From CAZLMF01 sp964560565 (GTDB lineage Bacteria > Bacillota > Clostridia > Oscillospirales > Ruminococcaceae), in the NCBI GenBank assembly GCA_964560565.1, contig CAZLMF010000102.1, positions 1 through 5,159 on the forward strand: a DNA stretch of 5,159 nt, written 5' to 3'. Each line of letters opens with the position of its first letter. Position 1 is the stretch's first letter. The notes beneath the pieces are model-generated. The model had not been told where the DNA came from. It ran no database searches and saw nothing but the letters and a program-made list of their open reading frames with translations. Made by a program: the position numbers and the translations under genes. Below, one piece after another: positions 1-5,159 of this stretch.

Positions 1-813
1 GATTATTACCCCATCAAGGCTTACAAATTCAACGCCGTTTTCAAAATGGCGGTTAATTGCATTTTCTTTGGCAATTTGGTTAAGACTATATAAAGTACGC
101 CTGTCGTTAGCGCCAAGGGTGACGCTTTCATCTGCGGCGATATAGGCATCGGCATTTTTGCCGCTTTGAAGTATAACTCCCACCGCATCGGTGAGGTAAT
201 ACTCCCCTGCGGCGTTGTTGCAGTCGATTTTTTCAAGGGCATCAAGCAGGCACTGGGTGTTAAACCAGTATGCGCCGGAATTCACTTCGTCTATGGCAAG
301 CTGATTGGATGTGCAGTCACGCTGTTCGACTATGGAGGCTATTCCCTGCTCATTTCTTATAATGCGACCGTAGCCTGTGGGATTTTCAAGCCTTGCTGTG
401 ATGACTGTGACACCGCTTTGATTTGCGATATGTTGATTATAGGATGCAGTGATGGTTTGCTCATCTATAAAGGGAGCATCTCCACATAAAACTAATGTAT
501 CCCTCGGGTTGTTATGGCGCAAAAAATCCACTGCCTGCATAACGGCATGGGCTGTACCCTTTCTGTCGTGCTGAATGGCAATGGAGATGTCCTCGTATTT
601 AGGGTGCAAAAATCCCTGGATTTCTTCATGTTTATATCCTGCGACTACGCATAGTTTGTCAACTTTTGCATTTTGACATGCGGAAATAACCCATTTGAGC
701 ATTGGCTCAAACAGGACCTCATTTAATACTTTTGGCATTTGCGACCTCATTCTTTTACCGTCGCCTGCCGCAAGAATTATAGCGCAGGTACTTGCGGTAT
801 CTGCTTTTTGCAA
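1..813 (-). CDS. glmU: GlmU, bifunctional UDP-GlcNAc pyrophosphorylase / GlcN-1-P acetyltransferase (5' part, runs off left edge)
   Basis: This cytoplasmic enzyme acetylates glucosamine-1-phosphate and then couples it to UTP, giving UDP-GlcNAc for peptidoglycan and teichoic acids. Only 271 residues lie in the window, against about 455 in full-length proteins. They cover the uridyltransferase domain; the left-handed beta-helix acetyltransferase domain lies beyond base 1. Visible family motifs are the nucleotide-binding LAAGDGKRM at 14-22 with K28, Q81, G86-T87, the metal-binding Asp in CGDAP (D112), GYGR at 147-150, E163, N178 in EVNSGAY, and the second metal ligand N236 in LGANDR. No in-frame ATG precedes the LAAG motif. 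I chose TTG at 813-811 because GGGGGA lies 7 nt upstream. GTG at 828-826 (5 residues longer) and TTG at 843-841 are alternatives, and an in-frame stop lies at 846-844. The gene is divergent from ppdK. Family assignment is very secure; the exact start is not. Confidence 0.95.
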   Translation of the reverse strand, partial: MQKADTASTCAIILAAGDGKRMRSQMPKVLNEVLFEPMLKWVISACQNAKVDKLCVVAGYKHEEIQGFLHPKYEDISIAIQHDRKGTAHAVMQAVDFLRHNNPRDTLVLCGDAPFIDEQTITASYNQHIANQSGVTVITARLENPTGYGRIIRNEQGIASIVEQRDCTSNQLAIDEVNSGAYWFNTQCLLDALEKIDCNNAAGEYYLTDAVGVILQSGKNADAYIAADESVTLGANDRRTLYSLNQIAKENAINRHFENGVEFVSLDGVII

Positions 814-820
814 AAAATCA

Positions 821-826
821 TCCCCC
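821..826 (-). promoter_or_regulatory. Ribosome binding site deciding the glmU start
   Basis: The minus strand reads GGGGGA here, 7 nt before the TTG codon at 813-811. The alternative GTG at 828-826 overlaps this G-run and has no clear Shine-Dalgarno of its own. That is why the TTG is preferred although TTG starts are uncommon. Confidence 0.5.
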
Positions 827-860
827 ACACCGCAATACTTCAATTACATTTTCGCATTTT

Positions 861-889
861 TTTATACATTTTGCAAGTGGTATTTGAAA
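861..889 (-). promoter_or_regulatory. Candidate glmU promoter
   Basis: The minus strand shows TATAAA (866-861) as a possible -10 and TTTCAA (889-884) as a weak -35, separated by 17 nt. Transcription would begin near 854, giving a leader of about 40 nt before the TTG start. The -35 matches TTGACA at only three positions and the region is AT-rich, so this is a modest candidate. An alternative uses TTGCAA (875-870) as the -35 with a poor -10. Confidence 0.3.
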
Positions 890-900
890 TATTGTGAAAA

Positions 901-950
901 TGTATTGTTTTTTATTGATTATGCGGCTAAAATTATGAGAAAACAATATA
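901..950. repeat. Inverted repeat between the divergent genes
   Basis: ATTGTTTT at 904-911 is the exact reverse complement of AAAACAAT at 940-947. The pairing extends outward through T903-A948, a possible G-U pair and T901-A950, leaving a 28-nt spacer. It lies just upstream of the ppdK extended -10 and overlaps the position where a -35 would be. It could be an operator or simply a chance dyad in AT-rich DNA. No binding protein is suggested by the window. Confidence 0.3.
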
Positions 951-968
951 GTAATATGCGTTGATTTC

Positions 969-977
969 TGTTATAAT
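969..977 (+). promoter_or_regulatory. Extended -10 promoter of ppdK
   Basis: TGTTATAAT at 969-977 is a perfect extended -10 element (TGnTATAAT). No good -35 lies 16-18 nt upstream, which is typical for extended -10 promoters. Expected transcription start is near 984, giving an untranslated leader of about 60 nt before the ppdK ATG. The placement between divergent genes and just ahead of a strong RBS supports it. Confidence 0.65.
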
Positions 978-1030
978 AGATTTATGCTGTATCGGTGTGT
1001 TCAATACCATACACAAATATTAACTTTTTC

Positions 1031-1036
1031 GGAGGT
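1031..1036 (+). promoter_or_regulatory. ppdK ribosome binding site
   Basis: GGAGGT lies 9 nt before the ATG at 1046. It fixes that ATG as the start. The longer in-frame option, GTG at 995, would add 17 residues encoded across this very RBS and has no Shine-Dalgarno of its own. Confidence 0.85.
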
Positions 1037-1045
1037 ATAAAATTA

Positions 1046-3673
1046 ATGAGCGTAAAGTATGTTTATGATTTCTCCGAGGGAAATGGCAAGATGCGTGATC
1101 TTCTTGGCGGCAAGGGTGCAAACCTAGCTGAGATGACTAACCTTGGTATGCCTGTTCCTCGCGGTTTCACAGTTTCAACAGAGGCGTGTACACGCTATTA
1201 TGACGACGGCCAGAATGTAGCTTCTGGGGTTGTGGATGAGATCTATACTCATCTCGTAAATCTTGAGAAGGCTACAGGCAAGACATTTGGCGATCCAAGC
1301 AATCCTTTACTTGTTTCCGTTCGTTCAGGCTCCCGTGCCTCAATGCCTGGCATGATGGACACCATTCTAAATCTTGGGCTTAACGACAAGGTTGTCGAAG
1401 GCTTTGCTGAACTATCAGGCAACCCACGCTTTGCTTATGACAGCTATCGCCGCTTTATTCAAATGTTCAGCGACGTAGTTATGGAAGTTCCAAAGCATAA
1501 TTTTGAAGTAATCATCGATGAGATGAAGCATGCTAAGGGCTATCAGCTTGATACTGAGTTCACAGCTGATGATCTTAAGGAAATGGTAGCTAAATTTAAG
1601 GCTTATTACAAGTCACAGAAGAACGAAGACTTCCCTTCTGATCCTAAGTCACAGCTGCTTGAGTCAGTTAAGGCAGTTTTCCGTTCATGGAATAACGACC
1701 GTGCAATTTACTATCGCCGAATGAACGACATTCCTTCAAGCTGGGGCACTGCTGTTAACGTTCAGGAAATGGTATTCGGTAACATGGGCGAAACCTCCGG
1801 TACCGGTGTTGCATTTACTCGTAACCCTTCAACCGGTGAGCGCAAGCTATACGGAGAGTTCCTAATGAACGCACAGGGTGAGGACGTTGTTGCAGGTATT
1901 CGTACACCTCAGACAATTGAGCATCTAAAGGATATTTTGCCTGCTGCTTATGAGCAGTTTGTTGAGATCTCAAACAAGCTTGAGCAGCATTACCGCGACA
2001 TGCAGGACATGGAGTTTACCATCGAGAATAAGAAGCTGTTCATGCTTCAGACTCGTGGCGGTAAGCGTACTGCTGCTGCTGCTCTAAAGATTGCAGTTGA
2101 CCTTGTTGCTGAGGGTATGATTTCAAAAGAAGAAGCTGTTTGCATGATCGACCCTAAGCAGCTTGACGCTATGCTGCACCCACAGTTCGACATTAAGGCA
2201 CTTAAGGCTGCTAAGCCTATTGGTTCTGCACTTCCTGCTTCACCCGGTGCAGCTTACGGACGTGTAGTATTTACTGCCGCTGACGCTGTTGAGTGGGCTG
2301 AGAGAGGCGAGAAGATTATTCTTACCCGTCTTGAGACCTCACCTGAGGACATTGCTGGTATGCACGTTGCACAGGGCATTTTGACTGTTCGTGGCGGTAT
2401 GACTTCCCACGCTGCGGTTGTTGCTCGTGGTATGGGCACTTGCTGTGTATCCGGTTGCGGCGATATTAAAATCAATAACGCTGATAAGTCCTTCACTCTA
2501 GGCGGACTTACTATTAAGGAAGGCGACTACATCTCCCTTGATGGTTCAACCGGTAATATCTACGGTGAAGCTATCCCAACTGTTGAAGCAAGTATCTCCG
2601 GCGACTTTGAAACCTTTATGGATTGGGCTGATGAGTTCCGTACACTAAAGATTCGCACAAATGCTGACACTCCAGCTGACGCTAAGCAGGCTGTAAGCTT
2701 TGGCGCTGAGGGCATTGGCCTTTGCCGTACTGAGCACATGTTCTTTGAGGCTGATCGTATCCCCGCTATGCGTGAGATGATTGTTTCTAAGACTGAGGAG
2801 CAGCGCAGGGCAGCTCTTGCTAAGATTCTTCCTATTCAGCGTGCTGACTTTGAAGGTCTATATGAGGCTCTTGGCGGTCTACCTGTAACAATTCGTTTCC
2901 TTGACCCACCTCTACACGAGTTCTTGCCTCAGGAAGAAAAGGATATTGTTGCACTAGCTAAGGACATGAACCTTGATGTAAATGAGCTTAAGGCTGTTAT
3001 CTCCTCACTTCACGAGTTCAACCCAATGATGGGTCACCGTGGCTGCCGTCTAGCTGTTTCATACCCTGAAATTGCTGAAATGCAGACTACTGCTGTTATT
3101 GAGGCCGCTTTGAACGTTCAAAAGCGCCATCCAGATTGGAAGGTTGTTCCTGAGATTATGATTCCTCTGGTTGGAGAAATCAAGGAGCTTCAGTATGTTA
3201 AGAGTGTTGTTACTAAGACTGCTGATGAGCTTATTGCGAAGTCAGGTACTGCTCTTAAGTACACCGTTGGTACAATGATTGAGATTCCTCGTGCTTGTAT
3301 CACTGCTGATGAGATTGCTAAGGAAGCTGAGTTCTTCAGCTTTGGTACTAACGATCTTACACAGATGACCTTCGGCTTTAGCCGTGATGATGCTGGCTCA
3401 TTCTTAGAGGCTTACTATGCTAAGAACATTTATGAGAATGACCCATTTGCAAGACTTGACCAAAAGGGCGTTGGCAAGCTGATGCAGACTGCTGTTACCC
3501 TTGGCAGGCAGACACGTCCTAATATTAAGCTTGGCATATGCGGCGAGCATGGCGGCGACCCGAGCACTGTTGAGTTCTGCCACAATATTGGCTTGAGCTA
3601 CGTTTCCTGCTCACCTTTCCGTGTGCCGATTGCAAAGCTTGCAGCTGCACAGGCGGCTATTAAGAGCAAGTAG
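1046..3673 (+). CDS. ppdK: Pyruvate, phosphate dikinase (PPDK)
   Basis: PPDK catalyses the reversible reaction pyruvate + ATP + Pi to PEP + AMP + PPi in the cytoplasm. In anaerobic clostridia it can act in gluconeogenesis or in the PPi-saving glycolytic direction. The 875 residues match the usual bacterial length (about 874). Domain order is intact: N-terminal ATP-grasp region (about 1-340, GGKGANLAEM at 21-30, SVRSGSRASMPGMMDT at 91-106, E323 and R337 in LQTRGGKRT), swivelling phosphohistidine domain (about 390-510, GGMTSHAAVVARG with catalytic H455), and C-terminal PEP/pyruvate TIM barrel (about 530-875, R561, R617, E746, N769-D770, and C832 in GICGEHGG). All key residues known from the Clostridium symbiosum enzyme are present. 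T453 precedes S454-H455, the site phosphorylated by the regulatory protein in plants and some bacteria, but no such regulator gene is in the window. It appears monocistronic, between its own promoter and terminator. Confidence 0.98.
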   Translation: MSVKYVYDFSEGNGKMRDLLGGKGANLAEMTNLGMPVPRGFTVSTEACTRYYDDGQNVASGVVDEIYTHLVNLEKATGKTFGDPSNPLLVSVRSGSRASMPGMMDTILNLGLNDKVVEGFAELSGNPRFAYDSYRRFIQMFSDVVMEVPKHNFEVIIDEMKHAKGYQLDTEFTADDLKEMVAKFKAYYKSQKNEDFPSDPKSQLLESVKAVFRSWNNDRAIYYRRMNDIPSSWGTAVNVQEMVFGNMGETSGTGVAFTRNPSTGERKLYGEFLMNAQGEDVVAGIRTPQTIEHLKDILPAAYEQFVEISNKLEQHYRDMQDMEFTIENKKLFMLQTRGGKRTAAAALKIAVDLVAEGMISKEEAVCMIDPKQLDAMLHPQFDIKALKAAKPIGSALPASPGAAYGRVVFTAADAVEWAERGEKIILTRLETSPEDIAGMHVAQGILTVRGGMTSHAAVVARGMGTCCVSGCGDIKINNADKSFTLGGLTIKEGDYISLDGSTGNIYGEAIPTVEASISGDFETFMDWADEFRTLKIRTNADTPADAKQAVSFGAEGIGLCRTEHMFFEADRIPAMREMIVSKTEEQRRAALAKILPIQRADFEGLYEALGGLPVTIRFLDPPLHEFLPQEEKDIVALAKDMNLDVNELKAVISSLHEFNPMMGHRGCRLAVSYPEIAEMQTTAVIEAALNVQKRHPDWKVVPEIMIPLVGEIKELQYVKSVVTKTADELIAKSGTALKYTVGTMIEIPRACITADEIAKEAEFFSFGTNDLTQMTFGFSRDDAGSFLEAYYAKNIYENDPFARLDQKGVGKLMQTAVTLGRQTRPNIKLGICGEHGGDPSTVEFCHNIGLSYVSCSPFRVPIAKLAAAQAAIKSK

Positions 3674-3704
3674 GCTTGAGTTATTAGAATATAGCTTAAA
3701 TTTA

Positions 3705-3744
3705 AACAGGTGTATCACGAATGTGATACACCTGTTATTTTTTT
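3705..3744 (+). terminator. Intrinsic terminator of ppdK
   Basis: Perfect 14-bp stem (3705-3718 with 3723-3736) closed by a GAAT tetraloop, followed by one A and seven T residues. It begins about 30 nt after the ppdK stop codon. The last two T residues are the first two bases of the 55-bp repeat. Confidence 0.93.
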
Positions 3745-3797
3745 CACAAAACCAAGCGAGTGTTTTTGTGATAATATTAGAATTTTATTTTTTTTGA
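3743..3797 (+). repeat. 55-bp direct repeat, copy 1 (left edge of gap)
   Basis: The 55 bases ending directly at the first N are identical, base for base, to those beginning directly after the last N. The unit contains an 8-bp inverted repeat (TCACAAAA at 3744-3751, TTTTGTGA at 3764-3771, 12-nt loop) and ends in a run of eight T then GA. The exact abutment of both copies to the gap suggests an unmerged contig overlap rather than a biological repeat. Confidence 0.95.
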
Positions 3798-3897
3798 NNN
3801 NNNNNNNNNNNNNNNNNNNNNNNNNNNNNNNNNNNNNNNNNNNNNNNNNNNNNNNNNNNNNNNNNNNNNNNNNNNNNNNNNNNNNNNNNNNNNNNNN
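3798..3897. other. Assembly gap of 100 N
   Basis: Exactly 100 N, a common placeholder length for a scaffold gap of unknown size. Because identical 55-mers flank it, the true gap may be negative (overlapping contigs), or it may hide further copies of a repeat. Confidence 0.98.
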
Positions 3898-3952
3898 TTC
3901 ACAAAACCAAGCGAGTGTTTTTGTGATAATATTAGAATTTTATTTTTTTTGA
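3898..3952 (+). repeat. 55-bp direct repeat, copy 2 (right edge of gap)
   Basis: Identical to 3743-3797. The inverted repeat is at 3899-3906 and 3919-3926. The T-run at its right end continues into a TTGACA hexamer at 3949-3954, which has no -10 at a usable distance: the next TATAAT, at 3991, is 36 nt away. Confidence 0.95.
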
Positions 3953-3990
3953 CAATAACGCGTAACAAAACGGCAACTTTAAAGGTTATA

Positions 3991-4019
3991 TATAATAGGA
4001 GGTTATTTACGTGTTCTGA
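3991..4019 (+). promoter_or_regulatory. TATAAT and strong Shine-Dalgarno leading only to a two-codon frame
   Basis: TATAAT (3991-3996) runs directly into AGGAGGT (3997-4003). Seven bases later comes GTG TTC TGA (4011-4019), a start followed by one codon and a stop. The -10 and the Shine-Dalgarno cannot both work from the same start, because transcription would begin after the Shine-Dalgarno. This may be the leftover translation start of a gene whose body was deleted, joined to the remnant that follows. It may also be chance. Confidence 0.3.
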
Positions 4020-4072
4020 CATTTGACCGCAGATTTAAACTTTACGTAAGAACGGTGAATCCAATGGGCTAA
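4013..4072 (+). pseudogene. C-terminal remnant of a paralogue of the downstream lipoprotein
   Basis: Read from 4013, this frame gives a 19-residue tail ending in FKLYVRTVNPMG and a TAA stop at 4070-4072. The intact lipoprotein downstream has FKYLYVRTLEPMG at residues 235-247. Allowing one missing residue, 10 of 12 aligned positions match, in the same codon register. The DNA shares an exact 11-mer (TACGTAAGAAC at 4043-4053 and 4907-4917). Further upstream the alternating pattern VLTFD corresponds loosely to VFKIE (225-229). The frame is closed by a stop at 3980 and has no usable start, so this is best read as the end of a decayed or internally deleted tandem copy. The remnant is short, so coincidence is not fully excluded. 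Confidence 0.5.
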
Positions 4073-4119
4073 GTAAAATCGCACTTGCAGCTCGCATGCA
4101 AATATGCACGAAAAAACGA

Positions 4120-4148
4120 TTTACAAAATCAAGGAGGTCTGGTATAAT
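4120..4148 (+). promoter_or_regulatory. Promoter of the lipoprotein gene
   Basis: TTTACA (4120-4125, five of six matches to the -35 consensus), a 17-nt spacer and a perfect TATAAT (4143-4148). TG at 4140-4141 makes the -10 an extended TGnTATAAT. Predicted start is near 4155, giving a leader of about 38 nt. This is the best sigma-A type promoter in the window. Confidence 0.8.
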
Positions 4149-4178
4149 GAAGATGGGCAAATATACAAGAGTATTAAT

Positions 4179-4186
4179 AGGAGGAA
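4179..4186 (+). promoter_or_regulatory. Ribosome binding site of the lipoprotein gene
   Basis: AGGAGGAA lies 6 nt before the ATG at 4193 (8 nt counted from the end of AGGAGG). It selects this ATG. A second AAGGAGGT at 4131-4138 precedes another ATG at 4147, but that one lies inside the promoter -10 and opens a frame overlapping the lipoprotein, so it is probably not used. Confidence 0.88.
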
Positions 4187-4192
4187 ACCGAA

Positions 4193-5044
4193 ATGAAACG
4201 TATAACAGCAGTTTTACTAACAGCGGCACTGCTCACACTTTCCGCTTGCAACGGTGCAGGCGAGGGGCAGGGGGAAGATTTGACGGAGAGCTCGTCGCAA
4301 GTGTCGGAAGCGGTTGATATGTCCTCCGAAAGCAGCACATCACCCGAAATATATGCAAACTGGGAGGACGACTTACCGCTGAAGCTTATAACAGATGCAG
4401 TTCCGTTTTGGACAGAAAAGGATGCAGAATGGCTTGCTGAATTGGATATGAGCGAGTATTCTTATGACTGGTATAGCTTTAAGTATATATCGCCTTATGT
4501 TGTGCCGCTTAATATGGATTTTTCACAACCAAGTGACATGGATGCAAATGTGGTTGCCGCATTCTTTATTCGTAATATGAAAGCACATATTGATCCCGAA
4601 AATTACTATAATTATGAATTGGATAAATATGCTATCCCGGCGGAGATTATAGAATCCTTTGCATCTGCTTATTTTGGTATAGAAAGCTTAGATAATAGTC
4701 AATCAGAATACTATGTTTCTGATGGTGATTACTATCTTCTACCTCCATCCGCTTTTGGCGGAATGTGGTTTTACAAAGTTCGAGAGGTCATAACAGACGG
4801 CAATATTATTAAAATCTACATTGATTGGTACGATGAGTATTTTACTGAATGCTGGAAATCGAACGTTTTTAAAATTGAAGATAACGGCGATACATTTAAG
4901 TACTTATACGTAAGAACACTTGAACCTATGGGTATATATGATGATGAAATGAAAACTGAATCTGAAACAACCGCCACCTCCGATGATACCGCCGAATCAG
5001 ACTCCACCGAAAGCCTTGAGGAAACCACAACATCCGAAAGCTAA
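4193..5044 (+). CDS. Putative surface lipoprotein of unknown function
   Basis: I do not recognise the family. The 283-residue product starts with a lipoprotein signal peptide: K2-R3, a hydrophobic core at 4-16, and the lipobox L16-S17-A18-C19. C19 should therefore be lipidated and anchored in the outer face of the membrane. A Gly/Ser/Glu-rich linker (20-52) follows. The probable folded domain (about 53-250) is rich in Tyr, Trp and Phe; its later part has alternating strand-like stretches (VREVITDGNIIKIYIDW near 196-212 and VFKIEDNGDTFKYLYVRTLEPMG at 225-247). The last 33 residues are low-complexity Thr/Ser/Glu/Asp with no hydrophobic segment or sorting motif. The protein is strongly acidic, with one Cys (C220) besides the lipobox. 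The gene has its own promoter, RBS and terminator. A remnant like residues 235-247 lies upstream, suggesting past duplication. Lipid anchoring is well supported; any ligand or enzymatic role is unknown. Confidence 0.88.
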   Translation: MKRITAVLLTAALLTLSACNGAGEGQGEDLTESSSQVSEAVDMSSESSTSPEIYANWEDDLPLKLITDAVPFWTEKDAEWLAELDMSEYSYDWYSFKYISPYVVPLNMDFSQPSDMDANVVAAFFIRNMKAHIDPENYYNYELDKYAIPAEIIESFASAYFGIESLDNSQSEYYVSDGDYYLLPPSAFGGMWFYKVREVITDGNIIKIYIDWYDEYFTECWKSNVFKIEDNGDTFKYLYVRTLEPMGIYDDEMKTESETTATSDDTAESDSTESLEETTTSES

Positions 5045-5055
5045 CCGCTCACACC

Positions 5056-5086
5056 AAAGCCCCGAAACTACCGTTTCGGGGCTTTT
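5056..5086 (+). terminator. Intrinsic terminator of the lipoprotein gene
   Basis: Perfect 13-bp stem (5056-5068 with 5073-5085) with a GC-rich middle and a TACC loop, 11 nt after the stop codon. The T-run is short (four T, partly in the stem), so termination relies on stem strength. The A-rich left arm would give only a three-T run on the minus strand, so bidirectional use is possible but weak. Confidence 0.88.
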
Positions 5087-5159
5087 ACCTAAAGCTACAA
5101 CCCGCAAAAATGTCAATCAAATTACAAATTATATCAGATTGGGTTTATGTATTGACCTA
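5087..5159. other. Right-edge intergenic DNA, no gene seen
   Basis: AT-rich with no supported start or RBS. TTGACC at 5152-5157 could be the -35 of a promoter continuing past the edge. On the minus strand TGATATAAT (5136-5128) matches an extended -10, but it would point back into the terminator and has no -35. Neither is firm. Confidence 0.5.

Larger units (their letters stand above)
3674..4192. other. Intergenic stretch with assembly gap, no intact gene
   Basis: This 519-base stretch contains, in order, the ppdK terminator, repeat copy 1, 100 N, repeat copy 2, a -10/RBS-like stretch, a short coding remnant ending at 4072, and the promoter and leader of the lipoprotein gene. If the two 55-bp copies are one sequence seen twice, the true spacer is 364 bp. 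Open frames crossing the N block exist only because N was read through. They have no RBS-supported start and are not called. Confidence 0.8.

Noticed and set aside
166..489. Plus-strand open frame of 107 codons
   Set aside because: It lies antisense to glmU, whose minus-strand frame carries all family motifs; there is no RBS and no recognisable protein character.
695..964. Plus-strand open frame of 89 codons running toward ppdK
   Set aside because: The first half is antisense to the glmU start and the rest is AT-rich intergenic translation; no Shine-Dalgarno.
995..1045. Longer ppdK start at GTG 995
   Set aside because: The added 17 residues are encoded over the ppdK RBS, are not part of the PPDK family N terminus, and the GTG lacks a Shine-Dalgarno.
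984..1045. Riboswitch in the ppdK leader
   Set aside because: The leader is about 60 nt with only a four-base TGTG/CACA pairing and no recognised aptamer core or terminator.
2254..2496. Minus-strand open frame inside ppdK
   Set aside because: Shadow of the ppdK codons covering the phosphohistidine domain.
3743..3952. CRISPR or tandem repeat array
   Set aside because: Only two copies exist, both ending exactly at the assembly gap, and there are no spacers; an assembly overlap explains them better.
3949..3996. TTGACA and TATAAT as a promoter pair
   Set aside because: Both hexamers are perfect but 36 nt apart, far from the 16-18 nt needed; they cannot form one promoter.
3710..4022. Open frames on both strands crossing the N gap
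   Set aside because: They are continuous only because N codons were read through; they include the terminator and the 55-bp repeats and have no RBS.
4035..4229. Minus-strand hydrophobic 64-codon frame that could look like a small membrane protein
   Set aside because: It is antisense to the lipoprotein promoter, RBS and signal peptide, and no Shine-Dalgarno precedes it on the minus strand.
4816..5028. Minus-strand open frame in the lipoprotein 3' end
   Set aside because: Shadow of the Ser/Thr/Glu-rich tail read on the other strand; no RBS.

Overview
The window looks like chromosomal DNA from a low-to-moderate GC, Gram-positive anaerobe of the Clostridia (Oscillospiraceae/Ruminococcus-like is my guess). 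The reasons are the AGGAGG-type ribosome binding sites, extended -10 promoters, a clostridial-type pyruvate phosphate dikinase (PPDK) and a lipoprotein with a short Gram-positive-style signal peptide. It is a draft assembly, with a 100-N gap at 3798-3897.

Layout. Positions 1-813 (minus strand) hold the 5' part of glmU, which runs off the left edge and starts from a non-ATG codon. Positions 814-1045 are a divergent intergenic region with an extended -10 promoter for the rightward gene and a weaker promoter candidate for glmU. Positions 1046-3673 (plus strand) encode a complete 875-residue PPDK (ppdK), closed by a strong intrinsic terminator at 3705-3744. Positions 3674-4192 lack an intact gene. 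They hold that terminator, the N gap flanked by two identical 55-bp sequences, a short coding remnant resembling the C-terminal region of the next gene, and a near-consensus promoter. Positions 4193-5044 (plus strand) encode a 283-residue lipoprotein of unknown function with its own promoter, RBS and terminator (5056-5086). The last 73 bases show no gene.

The genes do not form one functional unit. GlmU makes UDP-GlcNAc for the cell wall. PPDK interconverts pyruvate and PEP at the expense of ATP/AMP and Pi/PPi. The lipoprotein is a separately transcribed surface protein. Each plus-strand gene appears to be a single-gene transcription unit.

I found no convincing new biological system. The observations most worth checking are the exact 55-bp duplication around the gap (probably an unmerged contig overlap), the apparent tail of a decayed paralogue just upstream of the lipoprotein gene, and the unrecognised lipoprotein itself.
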